Of a stretch of 64,000 nt of DNA, positions 11,294-23,099 are shown piece by piece (position 1 is the first letter of the stretch; the number at the start of each line of letters is the position of its first letter). Made by a program: the position numbers and the translations under genes. Origin of the DNA: Thunnus maccoyii (Eukaryota; Chordata; Actinopteri; Scombriformes; Scombridae); contig NC_056536.1 in assembly GCF_910596095.1 (NCBI RefSeq), positions 31,507,456 through 31,571,455 of the forward strand. The letters run 5' to 3'. The notes under the pieces were generated by a model. The model had not been told where the DNA came from, did not search any database, and was given only the letters and a program-made list of their open reading frames with translations.

Positions 11294-11955
11294 CAGTGGT
11301 GCAAAGTAACAGTAAATTGACTGAAGTACTGTACTTTAGTACAATCTTGGAGGTACTTGTACTTCACTTGTATTATGAGCTGGCTCAAGTGGCCAGTGGC
11401 AACAAAAAGGGAAACACACCATGTTAAGGTTTAACAAAAGATAATTTATTAAATAAAATTATAATATATGGGGTGTGAAGATCAGTAAGATCAGTGTGAG
11501 TTGTGTGATGCATGAATGGTAAGTGTTTGTGTGTGTAGGTGTTGACAGGTGCATGTATGCAAAATAACTAAAGCAACATCACCAAACCAACCGGAGGGGA
11601 GGGCAGAGAGAGCTCCCTCAGCAGCGTGACACGGTGGCAGGAAGAGAGTGAGCTGTGCTGCAGCACCCTCAGGTGTTCCCAATTTATTTAAGCACTAATG
11701 ATCACCTACAACCGTACAGCAAACAAGGGGGTGAATCACACAGCAAAACACAGATGACACAAAGGGTTGTCACACTTGAATATTTCCATTTGATGCTACT
11801 TCATTTCCCTCTGAAATGTAGTGGAGTGGAAGTATATTGTACTTTCTACTCCACTACATTTATTTGACAGCTTTAGTTACTTTTCAGATGAAGATTTGAC
11901 ACAATGGATAATATAACAAGCTTTTAAAATACAACACATTGTTAAAGATGAAACC
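11294..11955 (+). repeat. hAT-type MITE interrupted by a solo LTR
   Basis: Starts CAGTGGTGCAAAGTAAC and carries the 'tactccactacatttatttgacagctttagtta' type of sequence common in fish genomes. A 404-bp LTR (11369-11772) splits it and is flanked by CACT on both sides. Confidence 0.6.
11369..11772 (-). mobile_element. Solo LTR with 4-bp target duplication
   Basis: On the minus strand it runs TGACAACCC ... ATAATACA with an AATAAA signal at about three quarters of its length. The host repeat word CACT is present immediately before (11365-11368) and after (11773-11776). Removing the LTR restores continuity of the surrounding MITE, which supports the boundaries. Four-base duplications fit retroviral or some Gypsy elements. 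Confidence 0.7.
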
Positions 11956-12200
11956 AGTGGTTTCCAACCTTTTTGGCTTTTGACATCTTACAAAAAGCAG
12001 TGTGTAGTCGGGGTCACATTTCACATGTCTATGAGTTGTTAACAGCTCCACCAAATAGTGATTTTTCCCTCTAAACTTCTCACATGCTTTCATTTCAATA
12101 AATGTTCAAATGATCCAATATTTCAGCAAAAGTAGATATCTTTCAGTCTTTTTAGTGCCAAAGTCCCTCTTTTTGTTACTATACTTCCACCTGCAGATCA
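11955..12200 (+). repeat. hAT-like repeat
   Basis: Begins with AGTGGTTTCCAACCTTTTTGG, a known style of hAT terminus, followed by 'gtgtagtcggggtcacatttc'. The far end was not defined. Confidence 0.45.
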
Positions 12201-12790
12201 ACAGGGAAACACTGTCTGAGGAAACACAAAGAGGGAATTTGATGCTAAAAAGCCTGTAAATGTGTCAGATATCCGCTTGATATGACTAACTCAGACTGAT
12301 GAAGCCTCATATAAGCCATCATAAAATACATATAAGAGATCACATATACGACACATATAAGAGATCACAAAAGCCATTGAAAACGCCCTATCCTTTAACC
12401 TTAAACCAAGTCTTCCCCCTAAAATTTTATGGTTTACATTGTGGGGACTTGCCTTTTGTCCCCAAAAGGAGAAGAGGGATGTGGTGTGTCCTCACCACAT
12501 GAGGAATACCTGCTACACACATGCACACAGGTAAAATGAGAAATTTACAGGAACCCACTATGCTTACAAATCATATTTATTTATTTTTCAGATTGTTTTT
12601 TTACATTGATTTTTCTCACCCAGATTAAAGTGTGGAAATAATCAAAAGAAGATGTGAATAATCAGGAGAGTGATATTGCTATTTAAGCATTAAATGATCA
12701 GAGTTCAATATTATCAAAGTATGAAAAAGGAAGTAAAGTCATCGTAGTGGAAGTGACGTTGTAATGGCACACCTGATAGCAAATGGTGGG
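12201..12790. other. Intergenic sequence between CTL1 and CTL2 3' ends
   Basis: CTL1 and CTL2 are convergent here. I see no further exon, only AT-rich sequence. Confidence 0.4.
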
Positions 12791-12795
12791 AGGCT

Positions 12796-15700
12796 TCACA
12801 GTTTTCTGGCACAAACAAAAGGTTTCCGATTGTGACATGAGAGATGATTCCAAGAGAATCCTGTAAGAAGAAAAGAGTATAACAGCATAAACATCTGAGT
12901 TTGACTTTTCTTACTGATCAGAGTGCATTTAAATTTCTCTAATGCAGGGCTCAAGTGGGGACAAGTGCTCCTACGTAAAAATAAAAAACAAAAAAGCTTG
13001 GGACATGGCCAAAAATTTATGGGGCACAGCAATTTTTGGAGTATATTTACTGTGCAGTAGCTGTAAATTAACGTAGAGATTACTACTACCCGACAACTGC
13101 CAAGTTTCTTTTTACACTGTCATCAAGTTACTTAAAGATCCCCTTCAGGCATGTTTAAAGATGAATATAAAATACTCTTTTAATAATTATTTGTGTCTAA
13201 TATGGTTTTCCCACAAAAAAGTCCAACTATCTTGTTAAAATCCTTAAAATGACATCTATTCCTTCTCCCTCATAAGAAAATCCAGAATCTATGAATGTGC
13301 AAATATCTTTTCATTTCAAAAGTTTAACAGATGGACACAAGATGTCTTCTACTTAACTTAAGTTTTCACATCACACTTGTGTAAATTGAATACTGGCCTA
13401 CGATTAGCTCCAAACTAGTTGTGATTTCACAAATCATGCTTGTGGGTATCAAGTGGCAACTACAGCTGCTTGAAGCTGAAGCCAACTTGGAAGGACCTTA
13501 AAGTGCCACCAACGGCCACTAGATGCTCCAACTGATGCCGATTCAAAGAGCAAAAAGTCAATCATTTTTTTCAACAAGTCATTATGGTCTCAGTCGCTAA
13601 ATTCAAGCCCTCTAATAAGAGGGTGCTGGTGGTCATTCTGGAAATTAATAAGATTTGAAGACATATAGTAGCTTTGGTGTCTGCCACGTGGGCGTTGATT
13701 GACAGCTGTGATTGACAGTTGGCTCACCTGCTGCTCTCGCCAGCTCTGGGACTCACACTGAGTCGGACTGTTGTCGCAGTATTTCATTAAATTTAATGCT
13801 ACTTGATAGCTTAACCTGCTGTGTTAGCATAGTTTAGCTTAAATAGCTAACATTAGCTCAAGTGTGCAGCACTCAGTGTTTCCGAGGTAGTGCGGCATGT
13901 TTCCAGAGTGTGAAAGGCAACACCCCGCACTCCTAATTTGGAAGGTACTGCCTCCAAATGGAAAAGATGGCGCTGACCATAAGCTGCATCTCTGGGCTTC
14001 AAACTGACTCCAATGCAAACCAGCGGGTGACATCACACCTCACTACGTCCATCTTGACGTACAAGCTGTCGTAGGTACACACCTTAAACTCATTTTACAT
14101 TTTCAGTGAGCACAGTGAAACTTTCCCTCTTCAGATAGTGTCAAACTCTGCACATCGTCACTCTGCACATTGAAGCTCAAACATCCAACTGACTTTAAGG
14201 GATTAAAGTTAAATAGTGACAGCAGATATGATCTGCCGCCGGCAAAAGTGACGGTCAACGCCAGCTATAAATGAGAGGCAGCTGGCTGAATGTTTTGTAT
14301 GACATAAAAAGACATAAAAAGATTTGACAACAGATTGTTTAGTATTGTGGTTCAGCTAATCCAAATTACTCGCTCTGTGGTGCCCAAATGAGTTTTCATA
14401 TTTGCATATAGAACCCTGTAATGTAATACTTATTTTTCATACAAATCCAGACAAGAGTATGAACATTAGTATAAATACAACACATAAAAATACCACACAT
14501 TTTAGCTTCACCAGTTTTGTTTCCTCTCAATAAAAATAACAATCAGGAAGTCGAGAAATAATATTTGTACCATTCGAGTTGATCACTGTGCAGTGTTCTC
14601 CGCCTACAATGTGTGGCCCTCCATGACTCCAACATGTGTAGTCAACCTTGGAACCATCAGTCCACAGCCACTTCCCCCCCTGTAAAAGAAAGTTGATTTT
14701 TGAGCAACTGCACTAACTGACCATTCTTGATTTGCTATAGGATACAGGGTTTGAGGGTTTTGCATTACTGACGTTAATCTGTGGGTAAAAAATTGCAGCC
14801 TTCAGAACTACAATATTATGGGATCCTGTAAAATACAGGCCATGTGCTTTTCAGCTGTTTTGTGCAGATTTATACCACCAGTTGTGTGATACATTCACCC
14901 ACAGAGTGTTTTGGAGTAGCTGAAGAGATTACAGCAAGGTGAACATACAGTATGATTTATTAGTCATTATCACCCCCTCAGCCAAATCAGACAGATCCTG
15001 ACACTAGGGATGTGCAGAGAGCCCAGTATTTGTATTTGTATCTGTATTTGTTGAGACAGCAAAATTATTTGTATTTGTACTCAAATAACAGTGGAAACAG
15101 GCGTAAAAATCCTGTTTTTGTTTTTATCACAATATTAAATTTTAGGATACTAAAGTAAGCAGTCACCAATAAACTATCTTGCGAAGGAGGTCCCCACACC
15201 AGATCTCGAACTTGAGTCAATTCACTGACTATTGAACTAAAGCTCAGCCCCAAAGTACCTGGAACTTTTGGTCGAAACAGGGCTGAAGTGTGTTTCTAGG
15301 TGTTGGGGGAGTACATGTGTGAAAATAGTAGTATAAAACTTTTTGTGTCTCCAGAGAGAGCTGTGTGAAATCTGATAAACTGACTCAAGTGATGTCACTT
15401 GAGTCAGCATCAGTTGGGGCTGAAGACTACAAGTTTGAAAATGAAAAAAATCTGGGGGTGTGGAGTTCAAAAGAAGTGAGGATAACAGACCTCTGTAGCC
15501 TGCTCCTCATCTCTGCTGGAGGCTAGCAGCTCCAGGCTACATTAGCCACAACTAGCAAAACACACCCAAATCTCCAACCCAACTATTAGTGGACAAAATG
15601 CATTTTGGGTAATGTAGGCACCAGGTTTTGACAAGGAAGAAGAATACATGGAATAAAAAAGGCATTATCTCTGGTTGTGCTGCATCGATTTTGATACATT

Positions 15701-18700
15701 TTTAAACTGTCCATTGTGAGTCTGACAGCATTATAGGAGTGAAATGCTAAATCAGTGTAGTACACTTTTAATGTTTAGGCAGGTTTAAGCAACTCAAACT
15801 ACTTGGTTAAAGTTAGGGGAAAAAACTTCAGCTGCATTGATTTTGATCCATTTTGGGTTGTTTTTTTACTTTCTTTTGTGAGTCTGACAATGTTATAAGG
15901 GTGCAATGCTAAATTGGCAAATCTATGTAGCATCAACTACTCACCATTTGTTGTACAATTGACAGCTGCATCAGGTTCTGTGTTTAAATGCATTTTCAAA
16001 CCTGTTGTTGTATTTCTCTGGTCTGAATCAGTGAGTAAGTTGGTAAGCTTGTTACGTTTTCCACTTGGAACAGTTTCTTTTCACACAGGAAGAAAAGAAA
16101 GTGAACCAAAAGCATCAAAAAAGCCACAAAAGAACATTCTGTTCATTGTGATCATTGGTCAGATGTGTCTGGGGTGGTAGCGAGAACATGCACACAACAC
16201 AACACTTGCATAGTACACCTTGTAGTTGGGTCAGATTAAGGTTGTATCACATTCCCACAAACAAACAAACAATTCATTTGTAACAGGATTTCCTCTAAAG
16301 GGCCTCTTTGTGCAACGGTGTCTGATTCAACCAGACTAAACGATGTATGCTTGAAAACGCCCTAAAAATGTCTCACCTGAATTGCATCAAAGATCCCGAT
16401 CCAGACACTTTGATAAACGTGACAGCTTTTGAAAATCAGTTTCCTGATGAAAGAGAGTTCTGAGTGTTGGTGGATTGATGCCAGGTTCCCACCAAGACCA
16501 ATGCAGGCGCACTGACAGGGGAGTAAGAGAAAAACAATATGAAACATCTGAGAGAAAGTTAGCAAAGAAAAATGAGCTGAAAGAGAAGAGAGAAATGGAT
16601 ACAGGCTCTATATAGCTAAAACATGGTCATAATAGCTAACCTGTAGGCTGGTAAAGAATGATTAACCAAGTACCTCTGCTTCAGCCATGGTCGCGTGGCT
16701 GTTTTGAATGATGAAACAGCGAGAGCCATGCTTTGTCCAACCATGAGGACATTGTGGACCCCTCACGTGAACCACTGGAATTTTAAACAAATTATGTAAA
16801 AACTTTTACCTTTAACACCCCAACCACCTCAACTATACCATTAGAATCATTAATTAATTAATCAATTATTTTTAGAATTAATAAATTAATAAATAATGTC
16901 AGTCAGTTGGACATCATTGTGTAAAATTAAGTTCTCCGATCCCATCCTGTAGTGAATTAAAGCATAACTTCCCCTGTTGGGGTTAACATGTAGCCCGGTG
17001 TATTAGTGTCCTGTCAGGAAACACGTGTATGAACATCTGCCACTGAACATATCTGAAAATACAACATCCAAAGCAATTTAAGTGTGAACAAAGTGAATCT
17101 ACCAACCTGGTTTGTGGTGTTTTATGTGCCACTGTGAAAATGAACAACACATTTATTAAATTAGCTTGAAATTTGCACTTTTTTGTTTTTATTTTATCAT
17201 CTATTATCTATACCTACTTGGTAAACAATTTTGTTTGTGTGACTGTTGTCATTGTTTCCATAATAATAATAATAACTTTATTTGTATGGCACCTTTCATA
17301 AAAAAAATGCAGCTCAAAATGCTTCACAACAAAAGAAATTACGTGCACCAAGTGTTTCATATCGAGAAAGAGATAAAATACATAAAATGAACAAAAAAAT
17401 GTACATAAGAGGGAAAATAAAACCCTTTTGATAATGTTAATAAACATATGATAAAATAAAGTGAAAATACAATACATATAATGCGTACTTCAGTGGTGGT
17501 CATTTGAAACTAATTTGAAAGTTCACCATTTGTAACATAATATGGAAGATAAAACCCACTGACACATAAAATAGAATACATAATAATAATAATAATAATG
17601 AGGAGAAGAAGAAGAAGAAGAAAATATATGATATATATGATATATATGAATATATATGAAATAATAGAATACATAGAATGTATGAAATCAAGTGAAATTC
17701 AACATTTTAAAAGAGGTGCAGTTGTATATAAGTGTGAAGCAGACTGAGGGAAAAGTTAGTTAAAGGCTAAAGCGAAGAAATTTTTTAGCTTTCTTTTAAA
17801 TATATTTTTAAATACATTTAGCAAGCAGTCTTCCCTGATATCTATTGGTAGTGAGTTCCATAGTTTTGGGGTGTAATTGACAAAGGCTGAATCCCTGATT
17901 TCCTTTTGGCTGTTGCTGGGAATCTCCAGTGTTCGCAGTGCTCTTGAAGGCAAATAGTTAACAAGGGAGTTAGCAATGTAGCTTGGTCCTAGCCCATTAA
18001 GGACTTTATATGTAAGGATTAAAGTCAATACTAAAGGTAACAGGAAGCCAGTGCAGAGCAGCTAAAACTGGACCAATGTGTTCTCTCTTCTTGGTTCTGG
18101 TTAATAGCCAAGCTGCAGAGTTTTGAATGAGCTGAAGTCTCTCAGTAGTTTTTTCGGGAGGCCAGTAAAAAGTGCATCAAAATAATCAATTCAGCTTGAA
18201 ATGAAGACATGAATCAGTTTTTCTGCATCTTTTTGATTTATAAATGGTCGTACTTTATCTATGTTTCTAAGGTGGAAAAATTACGTTTTCGTCACCTTGT
18301 TAATGTGGAACCTGAAGTTTAGATCTGAGTCTAACCCCGGGACACACTGGATGCGTGAGCAGCGCGTGTGCATCGCGGAACCTCTTGCTTTTCATTTTGG
18401 CGCCCATGTTAACAGGTTAGAGCAGCCACACGCACGTCTCACGTGAGGCTGCTGCGTCGCTTCATCTAGAGATTTGAGGTCTCGCCTATTTTCTCCGTGT
18501 GACGCGCACGATTCTCAGCAGAAATAGACAGGGAACACGATAAAAAGATAGGGGTGCTGGTGGCAGAAGCGCCGCTAACTGATTAATTGTGACTTGGGAA
18601 TCATCTTTTACTGTTCACTGAGCTTAGAAAGGGCTTCATATGGAACAACTTGCTGTATTTTGCTTTCGTGTTATTTTTTTGGAGCATTTCATGCTTTTAT

Positions 18701-18954
18701 TAGATAGTGACAGTGGAGAGATAACAGGAAATGGGGAAGAGGGAGATCAACACGAGTCCAATGTGAACAGAACAAGAGGCTCACAGAGTGACCTACAGTA
18801 CACACTAGTCTGAAGTAAATAACATTTTAGCAAGAAAATTTAAAAAAGACAAATTAAATACTAAAAACAAAGTTTTTCTTACTAATATTGGAAAGAACAG
18901 TGCGTTGGTCATGGTTATACAGAGGCAGAAAACCAAGAGAAAACCGGACGCCAT
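12796..18954 (-). CDS. CTL2: divergent C-type lectin-like protein lacking calcium/sugar ligands
   Basis: Six minus-strand coding exons (18954-18883, 17131-17107, 16774-16674, 16511-16377, 14679-14571, 12860-12796) give 168 residues. Exon phases match CTL1. Residues 1-18 form a signal peptide (MASGFLLVFCLCITMTNA). A histidine-rich neck follows (WHIKHHKP, about 25-32). The lectin fold words are present (CPHGW, NLASIH, VWIGIFD, WLWTDG). The EPN site is GPH at 132-134 and the ND pair is NH at 152-153, so three of the expected calcium ligands are gone. Extra cysteines occur in CAC (67 and 69), KSC and YTC, giving nine after the signal peptide. This recalls cysteine-rich type II antifreeze proteins, some of which have lost calcium binding; whether this protein does the same is inference. 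Open frame and splice sites are intact. Confidence 0.82.
13130..14065 (+). repeat. Dispersed repeat in CTL2 last intron (family A)
   Basis: Blocks such as 'ttgtgtctaatatggtttt', 'gtcattatggtctcagtc' and 'gattgacagctgtgattgac' recur inverted or in part at 27190-27780 and 56430-56680. It ends near 'gcgggtgacatcac', a phrase shared with repeats at 58560-59045 and 62870-63360. It is non-coding. Confidence 0.6.
15010..15280. repeat. Dispersed repeat in CTL2 intron 5
   Basis: Begins 'tagggatgtgcagag' with repeated 'tatttgtatttgtatctg' words, typical of a fish MITE. Boundaries are uncertain. Confidence 0.4.
15590..15925 (+). repeat. Two direct copies of a ~140-bp unit in CTL2 intron 5
   Basis: The phrases 'gctgcatcgattttgatacattt ... 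gtgagtctgacagcattataggagtgaaatgctaaat' near 15680 and 'gctgcattgattttgatccattt ... gtgagtctgacaatgttataagggtgcaatgctaaat' near 15830 are clearly the same unit repeated. They are non-coding. Confidence 0.6.
17255..18330 (-). mobile_element. L2/Rex-like LINE 3' fragment in CTL2 intron 2
   Basis: Reading on the minus strand from about 18330, the bases encode broken reverse-transcriptase C-terminal words (FHLRNIDKVRPF, then RREHIGPVLAALHWLPV with stops). A clean frame of 90 codons follows (18028-17756) with LTYKVLNGLGPSYIA and PKLWNSLP, which are standard near the end of fish L2/Rex-type LINE ORFs. The tail near 17270 has the 'ataacttta...' end typical of these elements. In-frame stops make it a relic. 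Confidence 0.75.
18331..18880. other. Repeat-like sequence in CTL2 intron 2
   Basis: GC-richer block at about 18335-18570 ('gggacacactggatgcgtgag') with no coding signal. It reads like another dispersed repeat but its ends were not found. Confidence 0.35.
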
Positions 18955-19544
18955 CTGGGGAAAAACAGAATACCTTTACTGCATGGTCCTTATCCTAGAC
19001 ATCAGCAACTGGTTGTAAACATCTACATGCATGTCACATTTTCCGTCCCAATACTTCGATTGAGTGTCCATAAATAAACTGCAAATATACCATAAGATGC
19101 AATTCTATCAGAATAAGAAACACTGTGATTACATTAACTAAAATAATAAACTGCATCAGTTAGCTCATTAGCTGGCAAGTGTGCAAGCAGACTAGCTTAG
19201 AGAGATAACATTAGCTGATAACCTCCGAGCTAGCTCGCCTCCAGTAGAGTTCAGAGACTTGTAGAATCAAGGCCAAAGCACACTGAAGCTGTTCTGGCAG
19301 CACGTTGTGGCCCAACACCTTACTAAAGCACTTTATGTTGGTTTTTGCCTTAATTTGTTGCCCATCTGTATATACATGTCTTATCTGCGCAACGCAATGA
19401 GAATTTAATTCACAATATTCTAATATACAATCCAAACAAATGCATGGTACATGATTTAAAGAAATCTGGCACTGTAAAGAACAACAACCTATAAAAGATT
19501 TAGAAATGAAAACAATGAAATAAGGGTTTTTGTTTGTTTGTTTT

Positions 19545-20041
19545 GGTAACGCTTTATTTTACAGGTCCCCTAATTTCATAACTATTTAATGGAAAATTTT
19601 GAGTAATTTCAGGATATTTAACTGTTAATTTTGGCACCAATTATAAGGAAAAAAAAAACAGAAAAAGGTTTGTTTTAGTTGGTAAGTACCCTCTCATTAT
19701 AGGCTATTTGGGTTCATATGTAGATTTCTTTATATATTAGACTCTTGACAATTCTTTAAGTGACAGAAAATACTTACAGGAAATGTGCTTGTTGCACAGT
19801 TTTTAGGAAACATATATGCTGGTATTTTGACACAAAAAACTACACACTGAAAACCGAGAAATTTTCTGTCAGTTAAAGAAAAATTGCAAGTTTAACCAAT
19901 TTAGTACTTTTAAAAGCTGTTTCTTACAATTTGTACCAAATTTGCACCAAATAAATGAATGCTCCCAAAATTGTATTGTTAAATACCTGCAAACAACACA
20001 TTAGATTAAAATTAAAGGACCTGTGAAATAAAGTGCTACAG
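19545..20041 (-). repeat. MITE with inverted ends in CTL2 intron 1
   Basis: Left end GGTAACGCTTTATTTTACAG and right end CTGTGAAATAAAGTGCTAC are imperfect inverted repeats. The same element starts at about 7332 in CTL1 intron 1 and survives in part at 23100-23745 in the pseudogene, so it predates the duplications. Confidence 0.7.
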
Positions 20042-20194
20042 TTTTTTTTCTACACTTTTTAATTGTATGTCAGGACCGGTTAATTGCAGCCAATCACTAA
20101 CAAATAAATCTAACCTTAAATAAAATGAAGAGTAGATCAAGAATCTTCTCTGTAAAGCTGCTGATATGATGAAAGGCAAGAATTAAAAGGTTAC

Positions 20195-20276
20195 CTTGCT
20201 ATGATGATCAGATGAGTTTGCAGTTGCAGTAGAAGGTAGCAGGATGTCTTGCAGAAGGTAACGCTGTCTTTTTATA
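20195..20276 (-). promoter_or_regulatory. CTL2 TATA box and untranslated exon 1
   Basis: The minus strand reads TATAAAAA (20276-20269), then the exon with the 'cttctactgcaactgcaaactc' block, ending AGCAAG at 20195 followed by GTAACC. It is nearly base-for-base like CTL1, although the proteins differ strongly. Confidence 0.7.
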
Positions 20277-21368
20277 CCTTTTGTGGATGCTTTGCTTATT
20301 TAAACTTGAGTGTCATCCACTGACAACAGGTTTAATACGGTTTAATAGTGAATTACACATTGCCACAGCCTTGAGTAAATGTTAGACTGCTCATTAAACA
20401 ATGTTAAAAAAATATAATATTCTGGGAACCATCAACTACGCAACACTTCGTGGGAAAAAAAACAAGGGTGTTAACGCTCAGCAAGTAAAAACTATTAAGC
20501 TACAGTCACACATAAGAGTGTGTCATACCATAATGTTCATTGTAATACCAGTATAAATCTTAATGTGACCCTGATCTTAACAATATTTTGATTTGTTGCT
20601 GTTATGTTGAGTTTAGGGGTACATGTACATGCCAGTTCCCTTATTTGATCGTTCCTCTCTTGACCCGTCCACCATCATGAGGGCCATTCCACCTTTCTTA
20701 TTTCTGTTCAGAGGACCGAGGAGGAAGTTTGAGCAAAGATACAAGTTTTATAATTCATTTCTTTTTTGATTGACCATCTAGATTTTTAAAAAAGTGGATT
20801 TCTGTTAACTGTGATTTGCAAATGAGCCCTAAAACATCCATCATTCATCAGAAAGATTTTTCTTCTGATGAGCTATTATTTTTCCTTTTAACCAGTGTCA
20901 TTATTAATATATTAACAAAGAGGAAGAGTGTGTGTCTCTTAGTAATGAACTTATCGTAATTGTTTATTGGTGTGATTTCTATCAGACGCATGTGAGGTGA
21001 AATTTTAATGTGAGACAAGCCATAGCAACATTTTTGGTGGGAAAATATTAACACTGTAAGACATACCACATGGCTATCTCCCACTGACCCCCAGCTCTCT
21101 CTTTCAATTTCCAATTTCAACAATTTTCCAAGTAAGTGTTTGACCTGTAGTATCTTTTTCCTTAATTCTAAAGATGTTAAGTAATAGAAAACTTTAATAA
21201 TTAAAAAAAAAGTATAATAAACATGAATTGGAGGGATTTCTTTCAATGTTGCAAAAACACAACACTGGGCTTCAATGGGCATCACTTATTCACACAAAAG
21301 GCACACAAAAGGCCTCATCACTGAGTCATGAGTCAATTCACCAATTATTCCACCTATGGCAATATACA

Positions 21369-21412
<44 letters not shown>

Positions 21413-21415
21413 GGG
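21369..21415. repeat. (TA)n microsatellite
   Basis: About 20 TA units, followed by short inverted 'gggttaa/ttaaccc' words up to 21477. Confidence 0.85.
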
Positions 21416-21767
21416 TCATAGCCTTAAGGTTAACAGTTAAGGTTAAGGGTTAACCCTGTATATATATATAGGGTTAAGATTCACAGACAATAGGTAATGT
21501 ACAGGTATATATGTGTGCATGTGTGTTGCATTAGATATCTAAATTTATTTTTCAAAAATCTATTTAAATTCCAGAATACCATTGACAAAGAGAGGAAGAC
21601 TGTACTCAGTTCAGGATGTATTGGATACCATTGTCAATGGAGATAAGTGATTCTGAGACAGATATTGTAGCATTGTTTGCTTTCATTCATCCACTTTGTC
21701 AACAACCTCACTGCTTCAGAAGAAGGACAAACTTTGGAAGACTAGGTCCGGGTTCAACCCAATTGCC

Positions 21768-22377
21768 AGAACAAAATATTGGCATTGTACATTTCTGCAA
21801 ACCACAGATAATTTGAATGTCTATGTTTCAATGTTGGCCATTATCCGTTGAATAATGATGTTTTATGATGGTTAGGTCTAGGCACAAAAACCACTTGGTT
21901 AGGGTTAGGGAAAGATCATGGTTTGGGTTAAAATAGAATAAAAAATAAAATAAAAATGGCTGAAAATGTCCTGATGTCTCACTAAAATCACCCGGTTTTC
22001 TTACTAGAAAAACAGTTGCAAATGTCCTGACGTCTTACGAAGAACATCCGGTTTTGTTGGTTGAAACAGGAAGCAGGCATTGGCTTCGAGGTGGTCTTGA
22101 ACCGTGCTCTCTGCTGATTTCCAACTTTCAAATTTCTGCCAAGAAACTTCCTAACCATCTACCGACCCCTCCTCCTCCTAATAAGACAGTCAGCTCATAT
22201 AGCTCTCATTTGAACTATGTCACTTTAGAAATGTTAATATGATACATATTCTGGAAATGTTGATAGGATACGTATGATTAAAATGTTAATAAACTACATA
22301 TTACACATGTTGAAAGGTAGATATTCAACATATCTGTGGTTTGCAGAACCGTACAATGCCAACATTTTATTCTGGCG
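21768..22377. mobile_element. Foldback MITE next to piggyBac relic
   Basis: The left end (21768-21811, ending gcaaaccacagat) and right end (22332-22377, starting atctgtggtttgcag) are imperfect inverted copies of about 44 bp separated by about 520 bp of non-coding sequence. The right end directly abuts the piggyBac coding relic. Confidence 0.6.
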
Positions 22378-22910
22378 ACCAGGCTGAATGGTTGGATGTA
22401 TTCAGAGAGAAATGCCTACAGATAGTGCCAGAGGAGGATAACTCTGTGAATGAAATGATGATTCCTTTTAAGGGGAAGTTCAGTGGAATCAGACAATATA
22501 TGCGTAGGAATCTTCATTACTGGGACTTCAAGGTTTGGCCAAGAACAGACATCTCAGGCATACTCTGCAACTTTTGACGTGTACCAAGGGAGTGTGCAGG
22601 GTAACACGTGCCAAATCTCATTATCAGTCATGAAGTTTGCATCAACACTTCCCACAGGACAAAACTACAAGGTATTTGCAGACAATTTCTTTCCTTCAGT
22701 GCCTCTACTAATCAAACGCATCCACTGTGTTTGAACAGCACGCCCTGTGTGTGTCCAAACTTCAGGTTAGCAGAGAAGAAGGAGCTGAGAAAACAAGACA
22801 GAGGGAGTTTTGACAGTGGAGCAAAGACAACATCTGTGCTGTGAGGTGGTATGACAGCCAGTCAGTTACTATTCTCTCCAACGTTGGTATTTGTACATTT
22901 TTTGGCACAC
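22378..22910 (+). pseudogene. piggyBac transposase relic
   Basis: Frames on the plus strand encode the words EMMIPFKGKFSGIRQYM, FKVWPRTDISGIL, DVYQGS, GQNYKVFADNFF and EKKELRKQDRGSFD in order, switching frame at least twice. These match the order of conserved blocks in piggyBac-type (DDE_Tnp_1_7) transposases, including the DEMMIPFKG-like block, here N in place of D. The N-terminal half and the cysteine-rich C-terminus were not found, so it is dead. Confidence 0.78.
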
Positions 22911-23099
22911 CATTGTTGGGCCGTGGCTACAACTTTGGCTATCAGCAATAATTAATGATTATCAAAAATAATTGTTAATTATTAAAATCAATAAAATTAT
23001 TAATAAGAATTAATAATAACGGGGCACCACCCTGGACTCAGGGAAAAAGATAGCAAATTCAGTCTCAAAGTGTACTAATCTATGAATTTGGGATATGAG

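Larger units (their letters stand above)
18883..21010 (-). repeat. Right arm of inverted segmental duplication carrying the CTL2 5' region
   Basis: Reverse complement of the 5780-8123 segment in order: upstream sequence, TATA box, untranslated exon, intron 1 with MITE, then signal-peptide exon. The signal-peptide exon is the most diverged part, while the promoter, first exon and MITE are close. Confidence 0.65.
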
